Notes: generated from the sequence alone by a model not told the origin. Counted from the stretch's first letter, positions 45,133 through 56,672 are shown. The stretch is 64,000 bases of DNA from Peromyscus leucopus (GCF_004664715.2 NC_051083.1:97289161-97353160); one strand, 5' to 3'. Numbers and translations are program-made.

Positions 45133-46738
45133 TTTTAATTAATTAATTTTTAAAATTCATTGTACATACTAACCACAGTTCCTCCTCCCTCCCCTCCTCC
45201 TGCTCCCCCCACCCCAGCTCCCTGAACCTACCCCCCATCCACTCTTCAAAGGGTAAGGCCTCCCATAGGGCGTCAACAAGGCCTGGCATGTTCAGCTGAG
45301 GCAGGACTCCCCCTCCCAGCATCAAGGCTGAGCAAGGTGTCCTACCAGATGGAATGGGCTTCAAAAAGCCAGCTCATGCACCAGAGATAGATCCTGGTCC
45401 CACTGTCAGGGGTTCCACAAACAGGTCAGGCTACACAACTGTCACCCACATGCAGAGGTCCTAGTTTGGTCCCATGCCGGCTCCCCAACTGTGGATCTAG
45501 TGTCCCTGAGCTCCCACTGAAAGGAGCTGTAACAGGCTGCTCACTCAGTCTTCTCCCAGAGATCAGGCCTCAAAGGCAGTTTCCTGAGAGACTTGAGCAA
45601 GCAGTTTCTGCACGTACTCTGACTGTTCAAGGTTCAACCAGTTGTTTACTGTCTGGGACTCCTCACCAACTTAGAGTGACATGCATGAGTCAAGGACAGA
45701 GCCTGGGCCACTGAGCCAGCCCCCACAATCAGTACGTGCTGGGCCAGCCTACCTCCCATGGCAGCTCAAGGACAAAGCCTGGGACTTATCCAGGCCTGCC
45801 CCCAAATGGTAACTGTAATACCCATCTAACCTTAGACAATTAAAAATTCCTAACATGATTGCCACTCGCATAAACCAATCCTGAGTCTGTTCCCATGTAG
45901 TTTGTAGACCCCAAGCCCCCTTTGCTTTAAAAACCCGGCCCCATTGCTACTCAGGGTCTCTCCTTTCCGCTGCTGTGTCAGACAGATGGAGAGTCAGTCC
46001 CAAGTTAACTCGTGGTAAAAAGACTCTGCTTTTGCATCGGATTCCGTCTCTTGGTGGTCTTTCGGGGACTCTGGGTTCCAACACCACAAGTTTGGGTCAT
46101 CTGTCTCTGTGGGTTTCCCCATCATAATCTTGAGCCCCCCTTCTCCTATAATCTCTCTTCCTCCTCTTCAACAGGACCCCCGGAGCTCAGCCTGGTGCTT
46201 GGCTATGAATCACTGCATCTGCTTCGTTAGTTACTGGATGAAGAAGGCTCTATGATAGTTAAAGTAGTCACCAATCTGATTACCTGGGTAGGCCAGTTCA
46301 GGCACCCTCTTCTGTAGTGGGTGGAATCTTAGCTGGGGCCATCCTTGTGGATTCCTGGGAGTTTCCCTAGCACCAGTTTTTTTTTTTTCTCCCTAGCCCC
46401 CTAATGGCTCACTATATGGAGGTATCTCTTTCATTACTCTCCCACTCCATCCCTCCCTCAACATGACCATCCCATTCCCTCATTCCCCATACCCTCCCCA
46501 TTGCCGCCCCCCCACTCCCAGTTTACCCAGAAGATCTCATCTCTTTCCCCTTCCCAGGGTGATCCACGCATCCCTCTCGGGGTCCTCCTTGTTAGCTAGC
46601 TTCTCTGGACCACAGGTTGTAGTCTAGCTATTCTTTGCTTTACATGTAGTATCCACTTATGTGTGAGTACATACCATGTTGTCTCTCTGGGTCTGGGATA
46701 CCTCACTCAGGATGATTTTTTTTCTAGTTCCATCCATT
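45133..46738 (-). mobile_element. Reverse-strand L1 3' end with an embedded solo LTR
   Basis: T-rich start, 3' UTR blocks as in 17490-18400, and the reversed end of ORF2 at 46690-46738. GCAGCAA at 45126-45132 and 46739-46745 is a plausible duplication. LTR insertion at 45518-46083. Confidence 0.88.
45518..46083 (+). mobile_element. Solo LTR (566 bp) with 4-bp target duplication
   Basis: Begins TGAAAGGAGCTGTAACAGG and ends GGGTTCCAACA; CCAC at 45514-45517 and 46084-46087. TTTAAAAACCCGG resembles a TATA region, and TTTTGCATCGGATTCCGTC, TCTTGGTGGTCTTTCGGGG resemble the R/U5 of gammaretrovirus-like (ERV1) LTRs. The 4-bp duplication also fits ERV1. No internal genes. Confidence 0.85.
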
Positions 46739-46816
46739 GCAGCAAGCACTCTTAATTACTGAGTCGTTTCTCTAACCCAAGAATGAATTTCTTTCGACAG
46801 AAAGGATTTTCAAATA

Positions 46817-46978
46817 GTTTTTTTTTTTTTTGGTTTTTCAAGACAGCGTTTCTCTGCGTAGCTTTGCGCCTTTCCTGGAGCTCACTTGGTAGCCCAGGCT
46901 GGCCTCGAACTCACAGAGATCCTCCTGGCTCTGCCTCCCAAGTCCTGGGATTAAAGGCGTGCGCCACGACCGCCCGGC
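46817..46978 (-). repeat. B1 SINE
   Basis: Poly(T), TCAAGACAGCGTTTCTCTG through GGATTAAAGGCGTGCGCC; near consensus. Confidence 0.94.
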
Positions 46979-47200
46979 AAGACTGTGGGGAACAGAAATA
47001 GAATCTAGTGATGATGCAGATACTTATGCAGAAAAAAGTCAACAATGCAATGGAAACTTCTAGGAAGTGGAAAAAAGCAATACAACTATATATAATTAGA
47101 TAACATCTTACTAAACATTTTATTAAACTAAAAATTTCAATATTATAGTTAGGTATTAGACTTATTTTTCTATATCCTTTAATATAATCTTTAATAAACA

Positions 47201-47350
47201 GCTGGGTGTGGTGGCACATGCCTTTAGTCCCAGCACTCAGGAGACCTAGGCAGGCAGATCTACATGAGTTTGAGCCTACCTTGGTCTACAGAATGAGTTT
47301 CAGGATAACCAGGGCTACATAGACAAACCCTGTCTCAAAAACAAACAAAG
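47201..47350 (+). repeat. B1 SINE
   Basis: GCTGGGTGTGGTGGCACATG to AAACAAACAAAG. Confidence 0.93.
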
Positions 47351-47353
47351 AAG

Positions 47354-47535
47354 GGCTGGAGAGATGGCTCAGAGGTTAAGAGCACTGACTGCTCTTCCAG
47401 AGGTCCTGAGTTCAGTTCCCAGCAACCACATGGTGGCTCACAACCATCTGTAACAAGATCTGGTGCCCTCTTCTGGCCTGCAGTCATATATGCTGTATAC
47501 ATAATAAATGAATAAATAAATCTTTAAAAAAAACA
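47354..47535 (+). repeat. B2 SINE
   Basis: GGCTGGAGAGATGGCTCAG, TCCTGAGTTCAGTTCCCAGC, TCTGGTGCCCTCTTCTGGCC and AATAAATAAATC tail. The tRNA-like A and B boxes are intact. Confidence 0.96.
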
Positions 47536-47539
47536 AAGA

Positions 47540-47770
47540 AGAAGAGGAGGAGGAAAAAGAAGAAGTTCTTTAATTAACAGAATATACAGAATATTTAAAA
47601 TGAAAATGATAGAGGTCACCAGGTTTGGCCCAAGTGATTTGGAATTGGTACAACATTTTGAATATGTTTGTTATAAACCTATTAAAGCTGATGCTGTACT
47701 CTGTGATGGAGCAATTATCATTCCAGATATATACCTATTGCAACTACACTGACCCAAAAGACACAAAAAT
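47540..47770. other. Purine-rich tail and unassigned sequence
   Basis: A GAAGAAGAGGAGGAGG run follows the B2; the rest may be an old L1 fragment. Confidence 0.4.
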
Positions 47771-47775
47771 AATGT

Positions 47776-48254
47776 TGTAGATGTAATTCTGAACGGTTTT
47801 ATTAAATAAGAAACACAGAGCCAAATGCAGAGTTAAAAGCCCCAGAGGTCAGAGAGCAGTAGCTAAGAGCTGAAATCAAGACCACCTTCTTACCACCCGC
47901 TGCAGTCCTTCCCCTCAGAAAGAGACCTGCTTCCTGTGTGTCTGTCTTTTTATTGACTTTCTGTTTTGCCTTCTCATTGGTTGTAAACCCAACCACATGA
48001 CCTCCTCGTCACTGCCTGTCTATACAGATCTCCAGGTCTCTATGGTTGGTATTGAGATTAAATGTGTGTGTCTCCATGCTGGTGGTGTCCTTGAACACAT
48101 AGAGATCTGCCTGTAATGTGATTGGGATTAAGGGTGTGTGCTATCATTGTCAGACTTCGGCTAAATGACTTGCTATTAGCTCTGACCCCCAGGCACTTTT
48201 ATTTATTAACAAACAAATAAAATCACATTTCAGCACAAATAAAATATCACCATA
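47776..48254. mobile_element. Solo LTR (479 bp) with 6-bp target duplication
   Basis: Begins TGTAGATGTAATTCTG and ends ATATCACCATA (CA changed to TA). TAATGT at 47770-47775 and 48255-48260. Shares end sequence and B1-like blocks with the 1757/2822/6479 family but its body differs, so it is a related subfamily. Confidence 0.87.
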
Positions 48255-48343
48255 TAATGTTCCATCCTTGATGACCTCTGCTTGAAGAATTAGTCTTGGT
48301 TGTTCCCTCATCATTAAAGCCTCAAATTGTCTACTAAGAAGCT

Positions 48344-48505
48344 AGCCGGGCAGTGGTGGCACACGCCTTTAATCCCAGCACTCGAGAGGCAGAGGCAGGA
48401 GGCTCTCTGTGAGTTTGAGGCCAGCCTGGGCTACCAAGCAAGTTCCAGGAAAGGCACAAAGCTACACAGAGAAATCCTGTCTTGAAAAACCAAAAAAAAA
48501 AAAAA
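48344..48505 (+). repeat. B1 SINE
   Basis: Near-consensus forward B1, AGCCGGGCAGTGGTGGC to a poly(A) tail. Confidence 0.95.
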
Positions 48506-48509
48506 TTGG

Positions 48510-48708
48510 GGGGGGCTGGAGAGATGGCTCAGTGGTTAAGAGCACTAACTGACTGCTCTTCCGGAGGACCCGGGTTCAATTCCCAGCACCCACATGGCAG
48601 CTCACAACTGTCTGTAGCTCCAGTTCTAGGGGACCTGACATCCTCACAGACATACATGTAGCCAAAACACCAATGCACATAAAATAAAAATAAATAAAAT
48701 ATAAAAAA
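48510..48708 (+). repeat. B2 SINE
   Basis: GGCTGGAGAGATGGCTCAG, GGACCCGGGTTCAATTCCC and an AATAAAAATAAATAAAAT tail, adjoining the B1. Confidence 0.95.
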
Positions 48709-48884
48709 GAGAAGCTTTCCATGATTCTACAACATCTGTTATTCTCTTGTGCATGCCAGTGATCTATCTTGTACTTTATCACAATTTGGAAATCATACAT
48801 ACATTATGAAGGACATATACATAGTGAGTGCTTAATGAGTATTTCTGAATTGTTTTTTTTTTTTTCTTACTAATTGTCTTGGGG

Positions 48885-49240
48885 TTTCTATTGCTGTGAA
48901 GAGACACCATGACCAAGGCAACTCTTATAAAGGAAATCATTTAATTGGATGGCTTACAGTTTCAAAAGTTTAGTCCATTATCTTCATGGTGGGACATGGT
49001 GGTGGTTGTGCAGGCAATATGGTGCAGAGAAGGAGCTGAGAGTTCTACATCTTACAGGCAACAGGAAGTGAATAGAGACACTGGGTGTGGCTTGAGCATA
49101 TATGAGACCTCAAAGCCCACCACCACAGTGACACACTTCTTCCAACAAGGCCACACCTACTTCAACAAAGCCACACCTCCTAATAGTGCCAGTTCCTGAG
49201 CTTATCGGGGCCAATTACATTCAAACTACCACATTTAAGT
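48885..49240. mobile_element. Rodent interspersed element, probably DNA-transposon-derived
   Basis: ATTGCTGTGAAGAGACACC, ATGGTGGGACATGGTGG and CTCCTAATAGTGCCAG are blocks of an abundant rodent repeat, well preserved here. Class assignment is from memory. Confidence 0.65.
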
Positions 49241-49662
49241 GACACATTCATGTCTCCAACATTTATAAATAATGATATAAGGTATAAGCTTTTCTTTTTG
49301 ATATGGTCACATATATATCAATCTGCTGTCCATGTATGTAGCTAAGGATGAAGCTGAACTTCTGATCTTCTTTTTGCTGTGGAATATTTGTTTAATGATG
49401 TAAAGATGTGTTGCACTCTTTTAGGTTTGCATTTGTTTAATCCTGTGAAGCTGTGTTACTTTGCCTGTCTAAAACACCTGATGGTCTAATAAATGGCCAA
49501 TAGGGAGGCAGAAAGAGGATAGGCTGGTCTAGCAGGCAGAGAGAATAAAGAGAAGGAGAAATCTGGGAGGAAAAGAAGAAAGAGCACTAGAACAAGGAGA
49601 GGAGGATGCTAGGGGCCAGCCACCCAGCCAGCCATGCAGTAAGAGTGAAAATAAGATTACAG

Positions 49663-49833
49663 AGCCGGGTGGTGGTGGTGCACACCTTTAATCCCAGCAC
49701 TCAGGAGGCAGAGGCAGGCGGATCTCTGTGAGTTCGAGGCCAGCCTGGGCTACAGAGTGAGTTCCAGGAAAGGCGCAAAGCTACACAGAGAAACCCTGTC
49801 TCAAAACAACAACAACAACAACAACAACAAAAA
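49663..49833 (+). repeat. B1 SINE with (AAC)n tail
   Basis: Near-consensus B1; AGATTACAG at 49654-49662 and 49834-49842 is the target duplication. Regular AAC trinucleotide tail. Confidence 0.96.
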
Positions 49834-49959
49834 AGATTACAGAAGTAAGAGAAAGGTAAAAAGCCCAGAGGCAAAATGATAGATGGAATAATTTAAATTT
49901 CAGAAAAGCTGGCTAGAAACAAGCCAAGCTAAGGCCGGATATTCATAATTAAGAACAAG

Positions 49960-49962
<3 letters not shown>

Positions 49963-50009
<47 letters not shown>
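49963..50009. repeat. (TG)n microsatellite
   Basis: Uninterrupted TG run inside the LTR-like element. Confidence 0.96.
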
Positions 50010-50010
<1 letters not shown>

Positions 50011-50069
50011 TTATTTGGGAGCAGGATGGTGGGCCCCCCAAAAGAGTGAAAAACAACCAACAACACCCT

Positions 50070-51115
50070 TTATCTCATAACTGCTGGGATTTCTAACCAT
50101 TCTGGTAGGAATGAAAATATTCTTAAGAGATACTTATGCCTCTCCCTCTAACTATTAGACAATTAAAACATTGGTCCCCAAGGAATTAGAATTCCCTCCA
50201 AGAAATCTCATCCTGGGAGAAGGAGAAAGCTGAAGCCTGATGTCAGCCTGAGATGGGATTTGTCTCTCAGGAGGAGATTTAACACAGTTCTAACAACTTG
50301 TCAGACCACCTTGAAGGACAGACTGGAGTCTAGACAATGATGGGTCCATGGCAGGCTGGATCACACCTTGATCAGAACTGCTTAGTTATACATGCCTCTT
50401 CCCCTCTATTTAAAGCTAAACCTCATGTCAGGATCCTGAAAGACTGAACTTTGTGGGAATGGGGAATCACTGGACCTCCTCGTTTCTCTGATCTGCTTTC
50501 TCTGCCACCTGCTTTTGTCTTCCCCCACCCACACCCACCCCAGTCTCCAGAACCAAACAAGTCAGGCTTCCAGGGGCAGCCTTGGCATCCCTGCCTAAGG
50601 GCAATGCTGTGGCCACAGGGCCTGATTGCTAGGGCTCTACTGACCCAATTCCAGAGCTGGTGACACTCTGAAGTTGAGAGAAGGAAGGGGAGTAAATGCT
50701 GGTCAGTGGGATGGAGGAAGAAGCTTCCTAAGTGTCCAGGTCATCTGAACAGAAACTGTCTATGATGGGGCGTTGCCCCTCTCTGCACAGCTTGTAATTG
50801 ACCTGACTGGGACAGTGAGGGAATGAAGAAAAACACACGGACACACGCAAAATCTGGAATCGATAGTCTGGGTTCTCTAGCACCATGGAAACTGTGTTTA
50901 TTATGTCCAGTTGAACAGGGAGGCAGGGTTATTACAAAGAGATCAGCAAGGAGGCAAGTTTAGCTAATCTCTGTAGGGGAGTAGTCTTCTGACCTTAAAT
51001 ATCTGGGGGAAGAAAGCAACAGTGGACATTTTCTGGACTCACTATCAACAGTCACATTTGGACTAAAGGAAGACGTTGCCATCCCTCTGAGCCTCAAGGG
51101 CTGAGGCACTTTTCC
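50070..51115. other. Unassigned, possibly LTR-derived
   Basis: TTCCCCTCTATTTAAAGC near 50398 and GGGTTCTCTAGCACC near 50870 hint at retroviral LTR remnants, but I could not define ends. No coding gene recognised. Confidence 0.35.
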
Positions 51116-51119
51116 CACG

Positions 51120-52030
51120 GGTTTGAGGTTTTGGTCCTTGACATGGCCATGTCATGTCAACAACACACACCCACACAGAACTTCACACGCTCAGAGCTTC
51201 CTCTTTTCCCCTGGGTGGCAGGGTGGGGGTACTACGCTGGATGCTGATGGGGCTGCATGTGTCCTACTTTCAGGTTTCAAAGGATTTCAAGGACAAAGCC
51301 AGCCAGTACAAACATCCCTCGTGATTTCGAAGTGGCCAGGGAAAGGGAAATTGGGGAGGTTCCGTGGCAAGAGAGGGCAGAATCGTTTGGGATCATGGTC
51401 CCAAGATGCAGTTGGTTAGGGGAAAATGACAAAGGCATTTCCTCCTCTCCCAGTCACTGGGGCAGTTGACAGTTTGAGATGCTGGGAGAGGAAAGGAAGG
51501 AGCCTCAGGTATCACTCCTACTGGCTTTGGGTTTTGCTGCTAGCTAGAGTACACTCCACTCTGTGTCCCTAGAACAAAGCCTCAGGAGGAAGCCAGCATT
51601 TCGTGCATGCAGATCTGGGGTGCCAGAAGAGAGGCACCAGACACTCTGAGGGCTTCTGGGCATCCTACATGTTTCACAGCTTCATCTGGGTCAGGCCAAT
51701 GGGCTTGAAGGTTTTCAGGCTGGGGTTGGAGACCTTTGCCAGCCACTCTTTTGCATGGCTGACACGTCTGCAGAGGTCTCACGCCACACTCTGGCAGGCT
51801 TTGTGAATGACACCACCTTCTCCTCTTGGGTTGCACGTGCAGGTCTCGCTGCTGTTGGTGGGGGAGTGGGGATTGCTTCTCCTTTTACCCTTGTAGACAA
51901 CTCTGAAGAAAGTGGAGCTGCTCATCGATGGGGGTGTGCAATCATATTGCCCCGCCACCAGATGCCTCAGCGGCCTTTGGTTCCAGTCTACTTGGCTTTG
52001 CAATTGACTTATTGAATACAGGTGGCTTAG
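51120..52030. other. Unassigned CpG-containing interval with overlapping open frames
   Basis: Several 60-99-codon open frames exist on both strands (for example 51123-51419 +, 51582-51836 -, 51755-52015 +). None matches a protein I know and none has splice-site or promoter support. It lacks SINE or L1 sequence and could be an old retrocopy of an unrecognised transcript. Confidence 0.35.
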
Positions 52031-52109
52031 CTTAGTTGTTCTGGCCACCGGGCCCGGCCTCTTACCCTACCTTGGGTAACACGATTACAGGTGTGTGCTA
52101 CCTCGCTGA

Positions 52110-52328
52110 ACTGATAAGGAGTAATTTAAAACAAATGCATTACATTTATTTATGTATTTGTGCCTGTATGGGGGTGGGGGTGCACATGCTATGGCAATCG
52201 TATCCCCAACGTGGAAGACAACTTAAAGAAGTTGGTTCCTTGCTCCTCTCATGTGGGCCCTGGGAGCGAACTAAGGTCAGGAGGCTTGGAGGCTGGTGCT
52301 TTTACCCAGCCATCTCCCTGACTCACAA
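52110..52328 (-). repeat. B3/B2-type SINE
   Basis: TTTATTTATGTATTTGTGCC, GGTGCACATGCTATGGC and ACCCAGCCATCTCCCTGAC in reverse order. Confidence 0.75.
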
Positions 52329-52329
52329 A

Positions 52330-52700
52330 GTATAATCTTTGTGGCATGCTAGCAAAATGTGAAGCAGATTGGATAAAAGAAAAATAATACAATTTAAACA
52401 TTTCTGAAATCTTGAGGTATTATAAAACATCAAAGTTATGACACCTAGGCTCATCTAAACACTAGCCCTTCATAACAGTGTCAAAACAATGTCTGGTAAA
52501 ATGAGACCAGATTTATCTGCCATAAATCTTGGCCTATTAGAAGTATTAAGTAAAAAAAAATAATCATTTTTTTCCTAGCCTTTGATGACCCAAGTAGTGC
52601 TACAGCTAGTTATTATTTACTATAATCTATTAAAACACCAATCCTAAAAACTTAGTTATGACACAGTCCTGTAATCCCAGCATACCAATTCAAGGTTATT
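52330..52700. other. No gene recognised
   Basis: AT-rich unique sequence. Confidence 0.5.
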
Positions 52701-52703
52701 CTT

Positions 52704-52862
52704 GGCCGGTCGGTGGTGGCGCACACCTTTAATCCCAGCACTCGGGAGGCAGAGGCAAGCGGATCTCTGTGAGTTTGAGGCTAGCCTGGTCTACAGAGCT
52801 AGTCCAGGACAGGCTCCAAAGCTACAGAGAAACCCTGTCTGGAAAAACAAACAAACAAAAAA
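52704..52862 (+). repeat. B1 SINE
   Basis: GGCCGGTCGGTGGTGGCGC to AAACAAACAAACAAAAAAA; near consensus. A B1 fragment (CAGCCTAGGCTAGCC) follows at about 52865-52920. Confidence 0.95.
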
Positions 52863-53149
52863 AGTCATTCTCAGCTCCATAGGGAGTTCTAAGCCAGCCT
52901 AGGCTAGCCAAGATACTCTTTTTAAACAAAAAATCAACAACAACCAAAACCAAACCACCAAATTAACCCGCCAAACAAAACTTCAGTTCCTTACTTGTAC
53001 AGCAAGGATAAAACAAAAACTAAAAGACTAATGCTTTGATTTTTGACATCATTTACTGTAGCTGATGGTTTCTATTGTTTCATTATCTTTTACCCTCTCC
53101 AAATCTTGATTATGTTAGAGTTTTTGTGAACTGTTGGTACATGAATCTA

Positions 53150-53245
53150 CCACTATGATCTTGAGGAAACAGGAAACAGCCTGGTGGTAAGGCCTAGCAT
53201 GTGAAAGGCCCTGGGTTTGATCCCATGCACCACAAAACCAGAAAA
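53150..53245 (+). repeat. Diverged ID-like SINE
   Basis: GCCTGGTGGTAAGGCCTAGC and GGGTTTGATCCCATGCACC. Confidence 0.6.
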
Positions 53246-53249
53246 CTTA

Positions 53250-54030
53250 TCTTGAACATTTTGAACATCACTGAAATACAATATAAGTTAAGCCATTTTT
53301 TTTCCTCTGTGGTTCTCCACCAAAGTAACTCAACTATAGTACTATTTGAACTCAGACTTGACTAGTGCAACTAGAAAACAATCATTTTGTTATTGTCAAA
53401 AGCAAAAAAAAAAAAGTCATCTAAGATAGGCATCTGGAGGAGGAGAAGGGAAATAGCTTGTCTGCTTGTGGCAAGTTGACAAGAACACAAAGATCCACAA
53501 AGCGCAGCAGAAAAGCAAATGTGTTAGAATTCACAGCTTTTCATCTTTAACAATGCATTTACTGTAGTAACACAGAACAGATACACTGAAAATGGACAAA
53601 AAAATCTAAAGGCGCCTCATTGATTCTGTTAGGAGCTCTGTTTAAAAGACTAACATGAAACATTTTGGGTTTATCATTGTTTAAAACTTATTTTGCTGTT
53701 ACTGCTTTATATTATAATCTATGATCTCACACAAGTGCTCTGCTACTGAGCTATATCCCTTCAGCTCTTACTAATTTTCAACTCAATAAAGATGTATTGA
53801 GTATGATCTGGATACCTGGAAAAGTACTCAATACTGGGAGTTAGAGATGCTCTAGTTATACTTTCTAGCTTTGAAGATTTTATAGTCCAAAAGAGAAGAA
53901 AAGCATGCAGGAGAGTTAAATGCCAAGAATTATGACAAAAGAGAAAGTGATTTTGAGGACCACTCCTTGGTGTTATTCTACTTCTCAATGAAACCTTGCT
54001 CGCCCTTCAAAAATTATACCAAAAAGCCAT
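53250..54030. other. No gene recognised
   Basis: Mostly unique sequence; an ID-like piece may occur at 53720-53765 (ACAAGTGCTCTGCTACTGAG). Confidence 0.45.
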
Positions 54031-54035
54031 ATGTG

Positions 54036-54212
54036 CACGTTATGGTGACACATGCTTATAATTGCTGGCACTCAGATGCTCAAATGGGAGGATCATGAGT
54101 TCAAGACCAGCCTTTGTATAAGAAAAGGTTACAGTCGAGGCCAGCCCATTCTCCAAAGCGAGTTCCAGGAAAGGCACAAAGCTACACGGAGAAACCCTGT
54201 CTTGAAAAAACC

Positions 54213-54236
<24 letters not shown>
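54036..54236 (+). repeat. B1-type SINE, two fused pieces
   Basis: An older B1 left half (GTGACACATGCTTATAATTG, GAGTTCAAGACCAGCC) is followed by a young B1 right half (GTTCCAGGAAAGGCACAAAG) with a poly(A) tail and a G run. Confidence 0.85.
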
Positions 54237-54244
<8 letters not shown>

Positions 54245-54327
54245 GGTTTACAGAAATTAAAAAAAAAACCCAACAACCTAAAATATTAGCATAAAACAGA
54301 ATATATTGGTGTTTACCATCTAGAATT

Positions 54328-54640
54328 TGGTGGCTGGAGAGATGGTTCAAGGTGTAAGAATGTTTGCTGCACAAGGACTTGAATTTTTGCACCCCTAGAA
54401 CCTGAGTTAAAATTCATGGCCTCCAGCACTTGTAAACAGAGACTTGAAGATCACTGGGGCTTACTGGACAGCCAGGCTAGCTCCAGGTTCGGTGAGAGAC
54501 CACGTCTCCGGGGAGTACGGCAAAGAGTGATAAGAACAGATACTTGGTATCCTCCTCTGGCCTCCACACTGGCACGTCCACATTTGTCTTCCTGTACATA
54601 CACCGCACTCACACACGCCACAAACATTTAATATCTTAGC
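54328..54640 (+). repeat. B2/B3-type SINE
   Basis: GGTGGCTGGAGAGATGGTTC, ACCTGAGTTAAAATTCATGG and CCTCCTCTGGCCTCCACACT. Confidence 0.75.
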
Positions 54641-54870
54641 ATTCCTTTTCTTCCTCCTCTCAACAAGTTTTTGGTGTAGTATTGGTGAAACTCAAAAGGT
54701 TTGTTCACCATTTGAGTAAACTGAAAAATAAAAAGCAAACCGAACCAAACAACAGAGGGAAACAGATCCTCTGTGCCTTGTGCAGTCTTTGTTGTTATTT
54801 CCTTTGCTTGGAAGAACGTCTTGTCTGGAAGTTATTTTATTATTAATAATAATAATATTTTGAGTTTTCT
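54640..54870. other. No gene recognised
   Basis: Spacer ending in an (AAT)n run near 54840. Confidence 0.5.
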
Positions 54871-54872
54871 CC

Positions 54873-55000
54873 AGTTTCCTGTGTAGCTCTGGTTGTCATC
54901 GAACTGGCTCTGTAGACCAGGCTGGCCTCAAACTCACAGAGATCTGCCTGCCTCTGCCTTCTGAGCGCTGGGATTAAAGGCGTGCGCCATCATGGCCATA
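54873..55000 (-). repeat. B1 SINE, right part
   Basis: GAACTGGCTCTGTAGACC to GGGATTAAAGGCGTGCGCC. Confidence 0.9.
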
Positions 55001-55055
55001 GAAAAAAATTGAATCAACTTGACTATACATGAAATTCACTCAAAACTGTTTAAAA

Positions 55056-55160
55056 TCTTTTCTTTTTGAGGCAGGGGTTCTCTGTGTATCCCTGGCTGTC
55101 CTGGAACTCACTCTGTAGACCAGGATGGCCCCAATTAAAAACATGTACCACCATAGCCCA
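55056..55160 (-). repeat. B1 fragment with internal deletion
   Basis: TTTGAGGCAGGGGTTCTCTG, TGTCCTGGAACTCACTCTG and GTAGACCAGGATGGCCCC, then a jump to AACATGTACCACC. Confidence 0.85.
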
Positions 55161-55164
55161 ACCT

Positions 55165-55670
55165 GTTCCAAACTTTTAAATAAGCTCTGATCTAGGTCTG
55201 GGGCCAAAGTCAGTAGTACAGCAAATGACTCATCTTCGTACCACACAAACTTTAAAATAAGACATAAAAACTCTAAACTAGAAAAATATTGGTTCTTTTC
55301 TAGTAAAAGCCATAGCCCTTCATATCAAATAAATACTTTATTTTTCATGTATACTTGGCATAGTTATTTCAATTTGAGTAGTTTTATTCAGTTTTTAGAA
55401 TTTTAGTTCAACATTTCTGAGCCAGAATTCTGTTGGATTCACATGGTGTTTCTATAGCCAGGTGGTGTTGCTCATATCTTTAATCTCAGAAATTGGGAGG
55501 TAAGGGCAGGTGGATAGTTTTTTTTCCTTTCCTTTTTAGTTCAAACTATAATACTGATGATTTTAAAACACCTGCAAGAGATGAAACATATGTAATGCTA
55601 ATAGATATATCTATTTTAATTGAACCAAAAAATGTATTCAACAAAGTTTACTGAAATCACATAAATTTTG
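55165..55670. other. No gene recognised; short SINE traces
   Basis: A possible ID/B2 trace occurs at 55190-55250 and a B1 trace (AGCCAGGTGGTGTTGCTC) at 55455-55520. Confidence 0.4.
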
Positions 55671-55830
55671 GTCATCGAGATGACTCAGGGGGTCAAAGCC
55701 CCATCACTAAGCCTGACAACCTAAGTTCTATTTCCTGAACCTATATGGTATTTAGAGCACATCTGACTTCTACAAGTTGTCCCTGGGGTTCCACATGTGC
55801 ACCCCCACAATAAATAAATAAAATGAAACA
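55670..55830 (+). repeat. Diverged B2-like SINE
   Basis: TCATCGAGATGACTCAGGGG, AACCTAAGTTCTATTTCCTG and an AATAAATAAATAAAAT tail. Confidence 0.7.
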
Positions 55831-55994
55831 ATATCACATACATTTTAAGACATGTGTTACTAATTGTAAGTGCTTTTAGTTAATTTGGTACCATACACAC
55901 AAAATACAAACACCAGTATGGCTATAAATATACACGTTGACACAATGGCATACAAGTTCCTATGTATATATAAATACAAAAATAAAAATCAGGT

Positions 55995-56165
55995 ATGTGG
56001 GGGTTTGAATGAGCCTATCCCAATAGGCTCATATGTTTGAATGCTTGGTCCCCAGTTAGGGGAGCTGTTGGAACCGTTAGGAGGTGAGGCCTTATTGCAG
56101 CAGGTATGGCATTGTTGGAGGAGGTGAGTCACTGCGGGTGGGCTTCGAGGGTTTAAGCTCATGCC
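55995..56165. mobile_element. Rodent hAT-like interspersed element (from memory)
   Basis: GGGGGTTTGAATGAG, TTGAATGCTTGGTCCCCAG and GTGAGTCACTGCGGGTGGG follow a common rodent repeat consensus. Confidence 0.6.
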
Positions 56166-56169
56166 AGGC

Positions 56170-56477
56170 CCAGGGTCTAATCAAATTGCACTCAAACGAC
56201 ATAAAAACTCCCAAGGAATCGCACCACCAAAAATATAGTATATAGAAATGTGAGAAAACAGAAACAAACACAACCACCACCACTAACTACCACCAAAGCA
56301 AAGTAAAACAAACCTCACTAAACCAAATGAAAAAAATCTAATGCACTTAAAATGCTATCTCAGCAACATATTTAGTAGCTGCAAATTGGGCTGGTTACTA
56401 CCCACATTTTTGTTTGGTAATATTTTGAGCCATCTGCTTAAAAATGTTTCATAACCTAGATAATTCCTTAGAGAAAT

Positions 56478-56512
<35 letters not shown>

Positions 56513-56615
56513 CTTCGAGTCCAAATAGGACACGAAGAGAAAGCTGTCTGTATGAGAATAATTACAAATGGGAACTGCAAATTTAAGCATTATACAGATG
56601 ATTTGAAAATATATA
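56170..56615. other. No gene recognised
   Basis: AT-rich; a (A)n run at about 56480-56510 marks a decayed SINE tail. Confidence 0.5.
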
Positions 56616-56640
56616 TTTCTCTTTCTCTCTCTCTTTTTCT

Positions 56641-56672
<32 letters not shown>

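Larger units (their letters stand above)
45010..46785 (-). repeat. B3/B2-like SINE split by an L1
   Basis: TGCATGTGCCCAAAGAGGTG and GGAAATGAACTAAGGGTAC up to GCAGCAA, then GCACTCTTAATTACTGAGTC and TCTCTAACCC after the L1 at 45133-46738. Confidence 0.8.
49378..50066 (+). mobile_element. Solo LTR-like element with inserted B1 and TG expansion
   Basis: Begins TGTGGAATATTTGTTTAATG and ends CAACCAACAACA; AATAAATGG and AATAAAGAG occur inside. It is an LTR type I recall as common in cricetids. It carries a B1 at 49663-49833 and a (TG)n run at 49963-50009. No convincing target duplication. Confidence 0.7.

Noticed and set aside
56009..56032. Perfect 10-bp hairpin ATGAGCCTAT / ATAGGCTCAT
   Set aside because: Lies in a common rodent repeat whose remembered consensus already has most of the right arm; probably a chance base change rather than a functional stem.
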